44,433 nucleotides of DNA from Flavobacteriaceae bacterium (GCA_024763245.1 JANTFW010000009.1:1-44433); one strand, 5' to 3'; shown: positions 8,331 to 18,116, numbered from the stretch's first letter. Numbers and translations: made by a program. Notes: generated from the letters alone by a model not told the origin.

Positions 8331-8338
8331 TACCTTTG
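8331..8338 (+). promoter_or_regulatory. -7 element (TACCTTTG) for the M1 peptidase
   Basis: TACCTTTG matches TAnnTTTG, 24 nt before ATG 8363. The TTG inside it opens a longer frame but is promoter, not start codon. Confidence 0.6.
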
Positions 8339-8362
8339 AATCCATACAAAATATTTTTGATC

Positions 8363-10660
8363 ATGAAACGATTAATTATTAGCATTATTTTAATCAGCAG
8401 TACGCTTTTTAGCAATGCACAAAATCACGAACATCACACGACAGATACCGACAGTAACCCTGTAAAAAAGGGTCATTATAATATCAGTAAATTTAAACAA
8501 CTAAAGGAAGAATTGGCAACACCGAATGCCTATAGAACAGCATCGGGCGCACCCGGCTTTGCGTATTATCAACAAAAGGCCGATTACCAGATGCAGATTA
8601 CCCTCGATGACAAAAACCAACGTATTTATGGTGAAGCCACGGTAACTTATTACAACAACTCGCCTGATCCTTTAGATTACCTATGGGTGCAATTAGATCA
8701 AAATATTCGTGCTAAAAATTCTCTATCTAAAAAAGTAGATGGTGGTGGCCCCGGTGTAGGATATCAACCGCAAAAATTTGTTGAAGAATTTATGGGTAAA
8801 CCTTTTGACGGAGGTATAAAATTAGAATACTTGCAAGATACGGAGGGAAATCCATTGCATTATGTGGTAAACGAAACTATGATGCGTATTGATCTACCTC
8901 AAACATTAGCGCCAAAAAGCAGTACATCGTTTAAAATTAAATGGTGGTACAATATCAATAACTACTTGGTTACCCGAGGTCGATCCGGATACGAACACTT
9001 TGATAAAGATGGAAATAACCTCTATATAATTGCTCAATTTTTCCCTAGAATGGCTGTTTATAATGATGTCGAAGGATGGCAAAACAAGCAGTTTTTAGGT
9101 AGAGGCGAATTTACACTTGTCTTTGGTGATTATGATGTTAAGATAACCACACCTGCTGATCATATATTAGAAGCTACCGGTGTACTACAAAACAGAGAAG
9201 AGGTATTTACCAAGACACAAATAAAACGTTACAAACAAGCCCAAAAATCGTACGACAAACCCGTTATTATAGTAACCCAAAAGGAAGCAGAAAAAGCAGA
9301 AAAAACTTTTTCGGATAAAACAAAAACATGGCATTTTAAAGCTAAAATGGTAAGGGACTTTGCCTTTTCAAGTTCTCGAAAATTTATTTATGATGCCCAA
9401 GCGGTAAAGCTAGGGGATCGTACGGTAATGGCTATTTCATTATATCCAAAAGAAGGAAACCCACTTTGGGAGGAGTATTCTACCAAAACCGTTGTGCATA
9501 CGCTAAAATCCTATTCTAAAAGACTTTTTGACTATCCCTATCACAAGGCTATTTCAATAAATGCCAAGCAACAAGGAATGGAATATCCGATGATTTGTTG
9601 GAATTATGGTCGTCCAAGACCTGACGGAAGCTACGCAGAAAGAACCCGAACAGGTGTTATTGGGGTAATTATTCACGAAGTGGGTCATAATTGGTTTCCT
9701 ATGGTTGTAAATTCGGACGAACGGCAATGGGGATGGATGGATGAAGGTCTTAATACTTTTACGCAATTATTAGCTGAAGAAGAACTAGAAAAAGGATTTC
9801 CAGCCAGAGGTTATCCTAAAGATTTAATAGAATATATGACCGGAGATCAAAGTAGAATTGCCCCTATTATGTCTCAACATGACGTAGTTTTTGACAGTGG
9901 GAAAAATGCCTATCACAAACCAACGGCAGGACTTTATATGCTACGAGAATTTATTTTAGGGCACGAACTTTTTGATTTTGCCTTTAAAACCTACGCAAAT
10001 CGTTGGAAATTTAAACATCCCTCTACCGCTGATTTTTTCCGCACGATGGAAGATGCATCCGGTACGGATCTAGATTGGTTTTGGCGCGGTTGGTTTTATA
10101 CTACTGATGTTAATGATATCGGGATAAAAGAGGTCAAACAATATATTGTTACGGATCAACCTACGGAACGTGTAAAGCGTATGGCCAAAGCGTATGGGAT
10201 GACTGTGGATCAATTTCCTAAAATGCTACACCTAATTGATAAAGACAGTAAAGAATTTACACCGGAAATGTTGCTTAAAAAGAATCCTCCCAAAGATTTT
10301 AAAATACTTAAAGATTACTTAGACACGAATTTCACTAAAGAGGAGCAAAATAAGCTCAAAAATAGTAAGTACTTCTACGAAATTGTATTTGAAAAACCGG
10401 GTGGCTTGGTCATGCCTATTTTAGTCGATTATGTTTTTGAAGATGGCACAAGAGAGCAGCATAACTTTCCGGCAGAAATTTGGAGATATAATGATAAAGA
10501 AGTGCAAAAGATTGTTGCATCAGAAAAGAAAATTGTAAAAATTAGTATTGACCCTAAAAAGATTACTGCTGATGTAAACCTCAATAATAACGAATGGCCT
10601 AAGAAAAAAGTGCCAAGTAAATTTGAGAAATTTAAGAACAGTAAAAAGACCTCCAAATAA
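8363..10660 (+). CDS. Exported M1-type (gluzincin) metallopeptidase
   Basis: 765 residues from ATG 8363, which begins a clean signal peptide (MKRLIISIILISSTLFSNAQ). The zinc site is HEVGHNWFP (His438, Glu439, His442) with the third ligand Glu461 exactly 19 residues after the second histidine in WGWMDEGLNTF, the HEXXH-X18-E arrangement of family M1. The exopeptidase GxMEN signature is replaced by KQQGMEYPM, as in other bacteroidotal members annotated only as M1 family metallopeptidase, so aminopeptidase activity is not guaranteed. The N-terminal beta domain spans roughly residues 40-300, and a Lys-rich tail (KKVPSKFEKFKNSKKTSK) closes the protein. Likely periplasmic. It follows the DUF6702 gene, a common pairing, but has its own -7 element. 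Confidence 0.9.
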   Translation: MKRLIISIILISSTLFSNAQNHEHHTTDTDSNPVKKGHYNISKFKQLKEELATPNAYRTASGAPGFAYYQQKADYQMQITLDDKNQRIYGEATVTYYNNSPDPLDYLWVQLDQNIRAKNSLSKKVDGGGPGVGYQPQKFVEEFMGKPFDGGIKLEYLQDTEGNPLHYVVNETMMRIDLPQTLAPKSSTSFKIKWWYNINNYLVTRGRSGYEHFDKDGNNLYIIAQFFPRMAVYNDVEGWQNKQFLGRGEFTLVFGDYDVKITTPADHILEATGVLQNREEVFTKTQIKRYKQAQKSYDKPVIIVTQKEAEKAEKTFSDKTKTWHFKAKMVRDFAFSSSRKFIYDAQAVKLGDRTVMAISLYPKEGNPLWEEYSTKTVVHTLKSYSKRLFDYPYHKAISINAKQQGMEYPMICWNYGRPRPDGSYAERTRTGVIGVIIHEVGHNWFPMVVNSDERQWGWMDEGLNTFTQLLAEEELEKGFPARGYPKDLIEYMTGDQSRIAPIMSQHDVVFDSGKNAYHKPTAGLYMLREFILGHELFDFAFKTYANRWKFKHPSTADFFRTMEDASGTDLDWFWRGWFYTTDVNDIGIKEVKQYIVTDQPTERVKRMAKAYGMTVDQFPKMLHLIDKDSKEFTPEMLLKKNPPKDFKILKDYLDTNFTKEEQNKLKNSKYFYEIVFEKPGGLVMPILVDYVFEDGTREQHNFPAEIWRYNDKEVQKIVASEKKIVKISIDPKKITADVNLNNNEWPKKKVPSKFEKFKNSKKTSK

Positions 10661-10666
10661 ACTGGT

Positions 10667-10700
10667 GAAAACAGAGATCTCAGTCTTAAATTCTGTTTTC
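10667..10700 (+). terminator. Possible weak terminator after the M1 peptidase
   Basis: GAAAACAGA (10667-10675) pairs perfectly with TCTGTTTTC (10692-10700) across a 16-nt loop, 7 nt after the stop codon. The stem is AT-rich and the loop long. Confidence 0.4.
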
Positions 10701-10719
10701 TTTAGTACTATCAAATACG

Positions 10720-10750
10720 TTGGGTCTAGAATTTCTTTTTGCTACTTTTG
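10720..10750 (+). promoter_or_regulatory. Orphan promoter (TTG-N20-TACTTTTG) facing guaB antisense
   Basis: TTG (10720-10722), 20 nt, then TACTTTTG (10743-10750): one of the best -33/-7 matches in the window. No plus-strand gene follows; transcription would run into the 3' end of guaB on the opposite strand. Confidence 0.45.
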
Positions 10751-10782
10751 CTCTGTGATTAAATTCTTGACTTTAAGTGATA

Positions 10783-12278
<1,496 letters not shown>

Positions 12279-12281
12279 GAG

Positions 12282-12289
12282 CAAATGTA
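12282..12289 (-). promoter_or_regulatory. guaB -7 element (TACATTTG)
   Basis: TACATTTG on minus fits TAnnTTTG; the predicted start site falls at the edge of the guaB inverted repeat. Confidence 0.6.
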
Positions 12290-12371
12290 AAACTTTTTTT
12301 CAAGTAACTCGTATATATACTTAGATTCTATAGAATCGATACAAAAAAATAGTCCGATTTAAAGTAACAAT

Positions 12372-12614
12372 CTAGGGTAAGCCTGGAAAATTTTCCACTA
12401 CTTTAATTTTAAAATCAGGAAAAAATTTTACGATTTGTATCCTATAATCCGGAAAATTTTCAACTACCTCCCACTCTCCAATACGATCCGGAAAGTGCTC
12501 TACGAACTTTACTTTTAAATCAGGGAAATGTTCTACTATCTGAACTTTATAATCCGGTGAAGTTTCTACAAAAATTACTTTGCCAAATATTTTTGATACA
12601 TCGGGTTTATCCAT
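12372..12614 (-). CDS. 80-residue tandem-repeat protein, possible 7(1) septoil knot
   Basis: Six units of about 11 residues fill the protein: KVIFVETSPDY (12-22), KVQIVEHFPDL (23-33), KVKFVEHFPD (34-43), WEVVENFPDY (48-57), RIQIVKFFPDF (58-68) and KIKVVENFPG (69-78). The consensus is K-h-x-h-V-E-x-F-P-D, and between units 3 and 4 there is a short insertion, RIGE, leading to a Trp. No signal peptide. From memory, the same plan (three short beta repeats, a central insertion ending in Trp, three more repeats) occurs in bacterial proteins annotated as 7(1) septoil knot domain, whose repeats instead read like VYFVDYKYQAD; that link is my inference. It is the last gene after the GNAT acetyltransferase (23-nt gap), probably the same transcript. 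Function unknown. Confidence 0.75.
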   Translation of the reverse strand: MDKPDVSKIFGKVIFVETSPDYKVQIVEHFPDLKVKFVEHFPDRIGEWEVVENFPDYRIQIVKFFPDFKIKVVENFPGLP

Positions 12615-12637
12615 TACTTACTCGTTTTATAAATTAA

Positions 12638-13141
12638 TTATACAGCTAATCCATAAATTACTTGACTTATCTGTTGTTTATGCATCCTTACAATTCCGGG
12701 AAATAATCCCCATTGCTTAAATTGAAATTTGTCAAGTAATGCGATACTGGCCTTATTACTACTTAGCAAGACAGCCAACAGATGTTTTTTATGAATCCGT
12801 TTGCAATCTGAAAGGGCATAGGATAACAAAGCACTGCCTATCCCCTTTTTATGAAAAGAATAATCTACATAATAGCTAATTTCGGCTACTGTTTCCATTG
12901 CTTTACGCCCTTTTCTATAAGGGCTAATACTACAATAACCCACTACTTTATGAGCCATTGTAGCTACGTAGAGCGGGTAGGTATTAGCATCAAATTGGGC
13001 AAACCATTCCTGACGTTGATTTACTGTAAATTCATCAGTATCACCCGTAGCCATTTTAGACCGAATTGCTTGATTATAAATAGCAACAATACTTGGTAAA
13101 TCCTCAAGTTTTGCCAAACGAATGAGAGATGTAGCCATCAT
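12638..13141 (-). CDS. GNAT family N-acetyltransferase, phosphinothricin-acetyltransferase-like
   Basis: 167 residues. GNAT layout: N-terminal RLAKLEDLPSIVAIYNQAI (motif C/D region), VAEISYYVDYSFHKKGIG with the acetyl-CoA pyrophosphate loop (HKKGIGSALL), then LLSSNKASIALLDKFQF, typical of the subgroup that includes phosphinothricin and amino-acid acetyltransferases. The acceptor is unknown. Two adjacent ATGs (13141 and 13138) are possible starts. It begins 18 nt after the stop of the 5'-nucleotidase gene and precedes the repeat protein by 23 nt, so the three look like one minus-strand operon. Confidence 0.85.
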   Translation of the reverse strand: MMATSLIRLAKLEDLPSIVAIYNQAIRSKMATGDTDEFTVNQRQEWFAQFDANTYPLYVATMAHKVVGYCSISPYRKGRKAMETVAEISYYVDYSFHKKGIGSALLSYALSDCKRIHKKHLLAVLLSSNKASIALLDKFQFKQWGLFPGIVRMHKQQISQVIYGLAV

Positions 13142-13159
13142 AAAATAGAAGCCTATTGA

Positions 13160-14680
13160 TTATTTCTTATCCAAACTTTTTAAATAAACAATTAGCGCTT
13201 TACGAACATCAAAGGCATCTTTATCGGGTGCTGGTTCGTGAACTTTTAGCACATTCTTATTTTCATGCGTTAAAAATGGAATATCGTATCCTGTCAATAA
13301 AAAATCGGTAATTGCCACATTATATTTCTTCGCAAGATCTAAAGGTTTACCAGCTATCACCCATTGATTTTTTTCAGCATCCCAATCGGCATCTGCACGT
13401 TGTAAATAGGCTCCTTTTCCTTTACTTTCTTTTCCAAAATCAAGTATTTTTTTAAGGAAATCACCTTTTACATCAATCGTAAAAACAGCACCTCCATAAG
13501 GCAAGGCTCTAAACAAGTCTACAGCAGTAATGTTATCGTGAATTTGGTCATCAATTCGTACCGAACCTCCATTAAAAAAGGCACAATCGGCTTTGGTAGC
13601 CACTTGCATTGCTTTGGCAATCATTTTTCCTAAATTAGTCTGTTCACTTCTAATTGTGGTTTCTCTACCATCCAAAGGTGTCTTAGCCACATAAATCACT
13701 TCGTTAGGAGAACTCACCACCTCACTAACCTTATTATTTAGAATTACCTGCCATTTATTGACAATCTTATCCACTTCCGGATCTGCTTTTATTTGGTCAT
13801 CTATGGGTTTTAAAGTAGAAGTAATACTTGCTTTTTTGGTTTTTTTATCAAAATGTAACTTATGAATATAGACTGTACGTGCATTGGCATCTGCTTTAGC
13901 AATATTGGTATTTCCTACAGGTACCAACATATTAAAATGTTCGTGACCTCCAATAATCAAGGGAACATCGGGTAATAATTTAGCTAATTTTTTATCATCC
14001 TCAATAGCTAAATGGGTCATGCCAATAACTATATCTGTTTCTTTTTTTAATAAATCATGGGCTTTTTGTGCCGATTCAAACACCTCTTTATACTGCACAT
14101 AATCAGGATTATTAACAGGTAAAACCACACTAAAAACACCAATTTTTAAGGTTGTGCCATCGGAATCTTTTGCTTTTATAATGTAGGATTCCGGAATAAA
14201 ACTTTTAATACCGTTTTGTTCTGTATAAAAAGGACCGGTAATACTATCTATTTTATGAAAGGCATTGGCTGTTGTCCAGCTAAAATTGGATTCATTTAAT
14301 CTTTTTTGGAGTTCTTTTTCTTTTAGATCAAACTCGTGATTTCCAAAGGTAACCAAGTCAAAATTCATAGCATTCATCACCTCAATCATTTGTTTGCCTT
14401 TAATTTTTTCGCCTTTATATTTTAAGGTTCCGATAAGAGAGGGATTTAAAAAATCACCGGCCATAAACATAAAAGTATTTGGATTTTCAGCCAACAATTG
14501 TTTGTGAACGGTTTCTACACGAGCCATTCCTGCTTCTTTACCTCCGGATAGTGGTGCTATCTCATACACATCATTCAATTGTAAAAGGGTTACATCTATT
14601 TGATGATCGCCATCTTTATTATCACACGAAAAGAAAAACCCGATAATCAGACTCAAAAAAACTACTTTAAATATACGCAT
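13160..14680 (-). CDS. UshA-like metallophosphatase/5'-nucleotidase lipoprotein
   Basis: 506 residues, lipoprotein signal (FLSLIIGFFFSC, Cys19). N-terminal calcineurin-like domain: LLQLNDVYEI in place of the usual DxH motif, MFMAGDFLNPS, TFGNHEFDLKEKEL (GNHEFD signature), GMTHLAIEDD and IIGGHEHF. C-terminal 5'-nucleotidase domain from about residue 320: FNGGSVRIDDQI and ALPYGGAVFTIDV. The first metal motif reads D-V-Y where D-x-H is standard, so the histidine ligand appears changed to tyrosine; this may be a subfamily trait and is worth checking. Role: hydrolysis of extracytoplasmic nucleotides or nucleotide sugars. First gene of a probable operon with the GNAT and repeat proteins, from a -7 element 28 nt upstream. 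Confidence 0.9.
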   Translation of the reverse strand: MRIFKVVFLSLIIGFFFSCDNKDGDHQIDVTLLQLNDVYEIAPLSGGKEAGMARVETVHKQLLAENPNTFMFMAGDFLNPSLIGTLKYKGEKIKGKQMIEVMNAMNFDLVTFGNHEFDLKEKELQKRLNESNFSWTTANAFHKIDSITGPFYTEQNGIKSFIPESYIIKAKDSDGTTLKIGVFSVVLPVNNPDYVQYKEVFESAQKAHDLLKKETDIVIGMTHLAIEDDKKLAKLLPDVPLIIGGHEHFNMLVPVGNTNIAKADANARTVYIHKLHFDKKTKKASITSTLKPIDDQIKADPEVDKIVNKWQVILNNKVSEVVSSPNEVIYVAKTPLDGRETTIRSEQTNLGKMIAKAMQVATKADCAFFNGGSVRIDDQIHDNITAVDLFRALPYGGAVFTIDVKGDFLKKILDFGKESKGKGAYLQRADADWDAEKNQWVIAGKPLDLAKKYNVAITDFLLTGYDIPFLTHENKNVLKVHEPAPDKDAFDVRKALIVYLKSLDKK

Positions 14681-14708
14681 TGGTTATAGATTAAAAATTT
14701 AAATTTCA

Positions 14709-14716
14709 CAAATTTA
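14709..14716 (-). promoter_or_regulatory. -7 element (TAAATTTG) for the 5'-nucleotidase operon
   Basis: TAAATTTG on minus, 28 nt before ATG 14680. It diverges from an identical element at 14800-14807 serving the opposite gene. Confidence 0.5.
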
Positions 14717-14799
14717 CACAAATGAGTTAGAAATAATCCCATAATCAATCAAAAAAACAAGAACTGATTTTTATCATATAATTCTTATAATAAGAAGTG

Positions 14800-14807
14800 T
14801 AAATTTG
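14800..14807 (+). promoter_or_regulatory. -7 element (TAAATTTG) for the Cj0069-like gene
   Basis: GTG-TAAATTTG repeats the sequence context of the divergent promoter; ATG follows 41 nt downstream. Confidence 0.5.
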
Positions 14808-14848
14808 CATTTTTGCATATTATATCAACTTAATAAACTATTATTTTT

Positions 14849-15898
14849 ATGAAAAAACACATCATTGTTTTTGAAGCCGAAGGTGGTTCTGACAAATGGA
14901 TTGACGGACACCGGAAAGACACCATGCCTATTGTAAATGCTATTAAAGCCAAAGGCTGGGAAGCTGAGGTGGTCTATTTTAGAGATGAGTGGAAAGACGT
15001 TATTTATGATTATGCTTCCGAAAAAGCGGATGGTTACATCAGTCGAATCAATCCAGGAAATCTACCTAATGGTGAAAAAACATATTTTGAGACCTTAAGA
15101 AAACTCTCAAAAGCCGGATTAGTGGGTATGTCTACGCCAGATGCTATGATTAACTTTGGGGCAAAAGATGCGCTTGTTAAACTAGCTACAACAGACTTAG
15201 TTCCCGATGACACCTATGCTTACTATACAATCGAAGACTTTAAAAAAACATTTCCGATATCCATATCACACAGAGAGCGTGTGCTAAAGCAAAATAGAGG
15301 TTCTACCGGTTCCGGTATATGGCGTGTAGTTGTAGAAGATGAAAGAGCTTATAAAGCAGGTGACTCCTTACCTTTAGACACCAAATTAAAATGTACCGAA
15401 GCCGTTGACAATCATGTAGAACATACTACTTTAGGTGAATTTATGGAATTCTGTGAACAATATATCGTAGGGGATAACGGGATGCTTGTAGATATGCCAT
15501 TTATGCCTCGAATTAAAGAGGGAGAAATCCGTATTTTGATGGTAGGCCCTAATCCTATCTTTGTCGTTCACAAAAAACCAGCTGAAGGTGCCGATAGTTT
15601 TTCTGCCACTTTATTTTCCGGTGCAAAATACACCTATGACAAACCTGAAAAATGGCCTGAATTAACTAAAATGCTCTTAGACTCACTACCTATCATTAGT
15701 GATAAAATTGGAGGACTGGATGTACCACTTATTTGGACAGCCGACTTTATGCTCGATTGGGATGAAAAAGGTCAAGACAAATATGTTTTAGGTGAAATTA
15801 ACTGTTCTTGTGTTGGATTTACCAGCCATTTAGATCAGGGTATTCAAGAAGTTGTTGCTGATGAGGTAATCCGATTAGTGACTGACAAAAAAGCATAA
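14849..15898 (+). CDS. Cj0069-like ATP-grasp protein of unknown substrate
   Basis: 349 residues, no signal peptide. The start (KKHIIVFEAEGGSDKWIDGH) and the overall sequence match the family NCBI calls Cj0069. ATP-grasp-like features are visible: VLKQNRGSTGSGIWRV resembles the lysine plus glycine-rich ATP loop, EIRILMVG the central strand, and DKYVLGEINCSCVGF the E-x-N metal-binding signature near the C-terminus. ATP-grasp enzymes join a carboxylate to an amine or thiol; no partner genes hint at the substrate. Two cysteines directly follow the E-x-N motif (NCSC). Monocistronic, divergent from the nucleotidase operon. The 196-nt gap after it contains nothing I can support as a gene. Confidence 0.8.
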   Translation: MKKHIIVFEAEGGSDKWIDGHRKDTMPIVNAIKAKGWEAEVVYFRDEWKDVIYDYASEKADGYISRINPGNLPNGEKTYFETLRKLSKAGLVGMSTPDAMINFGAKDALVKLATTDLVPDDTYAYYTIEDFKKTFPISISHRERVLKQNRGSTGSGIWRVVVEDERAYKAGDSLPLDTKLKCTEAVDNHVEHTTLGEFMEFCEQYIVGDNGMLVDMPFMPRIKEGEIRILMVGPNPIFVVHKKPAEGADSFSATLFSGAKYTYDKPEKWPELTKMLLDSLPIISDKIGGLDVPLIWTADFMLDWDEKGQDKYVLGEINCSCVGFTSHLDQGIQEVVADEVIRLVTDKKA

Positions 15899-16094
15899 CA
15901 AATAGTAAAACTCTTGCAAAAGACAATTATTTGTTCAAATTCGACACTCAATAAAAATGTAACTCGTAGTAGACTTTGGGTTAGATGGCCTTACATTTTT
16001 TGAGAAGGAAGAAGATGGGCAAGTAGTTGTTTTTTTGTGTTTATATAAATTTGTTATCAAAGAGTTGAAGAGCATACACTAAACATATACTCTT

Positions 16095-16952
16095 TTATCC
16101 AAACACATTTAATGCTTCGTTATAGGCACTTTCAAAACGCAATGGGTTTAGGTGAGTTTCTACTTTATTTGCATTAAAAAAACTAACTAATTTTTCGGTA
16201 GGCATATTACCGGTTACGTGATCTCTTGCCATAGGACAGCCCCCAAAACCTTTAATAGCACCATCAAACCGTCTACACCCACCCTCATAAGCAGCAAGCA
16301 CTTTGTTATACCATTTATCAGGAGGTGTGTGAAGATGTGCCCCAAACTCAATATCTGGAAAACGACGTACCAATATTGAAAACAAGTTATAAATAACAGT
16401 GGGATCTGCCGTACCCACAGTATCTGACAGGGAAATAATCTTAACCCCCATCTTAACTAATTTTTCTGTCCAACTCACCACCAATTCTTCATCCCAAGGA
16501 TCACCATACGGATTACCAAAACCCATAGAAATATAGGTTACCACCTCTTTTCCGGTCTTTTTAGCTAAGGCTAAAATTTTTTGTAAAACAACAACAGATT
16601 CTTCAATGGTTTTCCCCGTATTTCGCATCTGAAAGTGTTCTGAAATAGCAAACGGATAGCCCAAATAACTAATTTTTTCAAAAACAGTCGTATCCTCAGC
16701 ACCTCTATAATTCGCAACGATAGCCAATAATTTAGTTTGGGTTTCCGATAAATCCAATTGAGATAATACCTCAGCCGTATCACGCATTTGTGGAACTACT
16801 TTAGGTGATACAAAACTTCCAAAATCAATGGTATCAAAGCCTACAGATAAAAGGGATTGTATATATCGAACCTTTTTATCCGTAGAGATAAATTCATGGA
16901 TTCCTTGCATAGCATCTCTAGGACACTCAATAATTTTTACATCTTGTAACAC
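16095..16952 (-). CDS. Hydroxymethylglutaryl-CoA lyase family enzyme
   Basis: 285 residues from a GTG at 16952. DRE-TIM metallolyase signatures: IIECPRDAMQGI at the start (the catalytic R-D pair), TIDFGSFVSPKVVPQMRDT, FGAHLHTPPDKWYNK (H-x-H metal ligands) and DGAIKGFGGCPMARDHVTGN, the cysteine-containing loop of HMG-CoA lyases. Reaction: HMG-CoA to acetyl-CoA plus acetoacetate, in leucine breakdown. Start choice: homologues begin just before the IIECPRD block. The TTG at 16961 would serve but is the 3' end of a -7 element (TACTTTTG), so translation should begin at the GTG 6 nt further on, predicting a leaderless message. A paralogous enzyme gene lies 67-75 nt upstream on the same strand. Confidence 0.88.
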   Translation of the reverse strand: MLQDVKIIECPRDAMQGIHEFISTDKKVRYIQSLLSVGFDTIDFGSFVSPKVVPQMRDTAEVLSQLDLSETQTKLLAIVANYRGAEDTTVFEKISYLGYPFAISEHFQMRNTGKTIEESVVVLQKILALAKKTGKEVVTYISMGFGNPYGDPWDEELVVSWTEKLVKMGVKIISLSDTVGTADPTVIYNLFSILVRRFPDIEFGAHLHTPPDKWYNKVLAAYEGGCRRFDGAIKGFGGCPMARDHVTGNMPTEKLVSFFNANKVETHLNPLRFESAYNEALNVFG

Positions 16953-16958
16953 TGGGAT

Positions 16959-16966
16959 CAAAAGTA
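16959..16966 (-). promoter_or_regulatory. -7 element (TACTTTTG) overlapping the apparent TTG start of the HMG-CoA lyase
   Basis: TACTTTTG on minus, then ATCCCA, then GTG at 16952. The spacing equals that at nrnA and the LysE gene. Confidence 0.6.
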
Positions 16967-17027
16967 CAAATATGTTTTGTACCAGCTACGAAATTTTTCC
17001 AGTTGTTTTTGAGTAGATAAAAAACCC

Positions 17028-18032
17028 TTAATTTTTTAAAAACTTAGGAATTCGGCCACTTTTATTGGCCTCAGAACGCAGTGTTCTACCTACGATTTTT
17101 TCTGTCATTCTACCAATTTCTAGTACTTTATCAACATTCAAACCGGTATCTATACCCATTTCATCCATCATAACTACCATATCTTCCATAGCTACCAACC
17201 CAACAATATTAGGGTCATTATAATAGTAATCGCCGGTACCAGATACCGGAACACCGTCTACAAAATTTGCCGGTTGTCCCCCAATACCACCCATTGTTGC
17301 CTCGAAGTTTGTAACACCGGCTTGCAAAGCTGCTAATACATTAGCAATTCCCCAACCCCTTGTCGTATGAAAATGAGCAATTTGTTTGTGCGGATCCTTT
17401 ACTGATTGCAACATTTTCGAATAATAATCAAAAACACGATCGGGAGAAGCCGAACCATCGTGGTCTGCGTGTTCCACATCATCAGCACCAATATCAAACC
17501 AACGATTTGTAAAGGCAATGGCATCTTTCATCTCCGTAGGTCCCTCAATAGGACAACCCCAAATAGTACTAACCGTACCATTTACTTTGATGCCTACATC
17601 TTTGGCTTTTTTTATCCATTCTTCGCTCATAGCCCAATACTCTTTTAAGCTTAAACCTGAATTTTTATACTGATGTGATTCACTGGTCGATACCATCAAT
17701 AAAATTCTATCAGGACCATAGCCTTCTTTTTTAGCCTCAATAGCTCTTTGAATAGCACGTTCTCTAATCGTTACAGCCGTAAGCACCACATCATCTAGAC
17801 TTTCTTTTACTCTTTTACTAGAGCGAATTTTTTTAAAAACCTCATCAGCATCCCGAAACTGTGGCATTCCTTTAGGATTACCAAAATTAGTTACCTCAAT
17901 GTGTTTATAACCTGCTAATACTAACTGTTCTAACATCCATACCTTAGCATCTGTAGGAATAAAACGCTCTTCATGTTGAAAACCATCTCGTACCGTTATA
18001 TCACCTATTACTACTTTTTTAGGATACTGCAT
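17028..18032 (-). CDS. HMGL-like (DRE-TIM metallolyase) barrel enzyme, substrate uncertain
   Basis: 334 residues. GDITVRDGFQHEE near the N-terminus gives the D-x-x-x-R-D catalytic motif, VTNFGNPKGMPQFRD parallels the SFVSPK block of HMG-CoA lyase, and AHFHTTRGWG supplies the H-x-H metal ligands. The lyase-type cysteine loop is not present: the corresponding stretch is EATMGGIGGQPANFVDG. It therefore belongs to the pyruvate-carboxyltransferase/HMGL superfamily, but whether it is a lyase or a condensing enzyme cannot be read. It shares strand and neighbourhood with the true HMG-CoA lyase-like gene, suggesting related acyl-CoA or branched-chain metabolism. ATG 18032 follows a TATATTTG -7 element with about a 20-nt leader. 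Confidence 0.8.
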   Translation of the reverse strand: MQYPKKVVIGDITVRDGFQHEERFIPTDAKVWMLEQLVLAGYKHIEVTNFGNPKGMPQFRDADEVFKKIRSSKRVKESLDDVVLTAVTIRERAIQRAIEAKKEGYGPDRILLMVSTSESHQYKNSGLSLKEYWAMSEEWIKKAKDVGIKVNGTVSTIWGCPIEGPTEMKDAIAFTNRWFDIGADDVEHADHDGSASPDRVFDYYSKMLQSVKDPHKQIAHFHTTRGWGIANVLAALQAGVTNFEATMGGIGGQPANFVDGVPVSGTGDYYYNDPNIVGLVAMEDMVVMMDEMGIDTGLNVDKVLEIGRMTEKIVGRTLRSEANKSGRIPKFLKN

Positions 18033-18052
18033 ATCTATAAAATTTTGAGTAA

Positions 18053-18060
18053 CAAATATA
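18053..18060 (-). promoter_or_regulatory. -7 element (TATATTTG) for the HMGL-like gene
   Basis: TATATTTG on minus, 20 nt before ATG 18032. Confidence 0.55.
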
Positions 18061-18116
18061 ATTAATTTAACTTTATAAAGCTATTGCAAATCCGAGTTCC
18101 ATTTTTAAAAAAACAA

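Noticed and set aside
8336-8362. TTG start for the M1 peptidase.
   Set aside because: It lies in the promoter TACCTTTG, and the signal peptide begins at ATG 8363.
15963-16082. Forty-codon open frame (LVVDFGLDGLTFFEKEED) in the gap before the HMG-CoA lyase.
   Set aside because: It has no start codon (an in-frame ATG is followed at once by TAA), and no relative is recognised; possibly a gene remnant, but unsupported.
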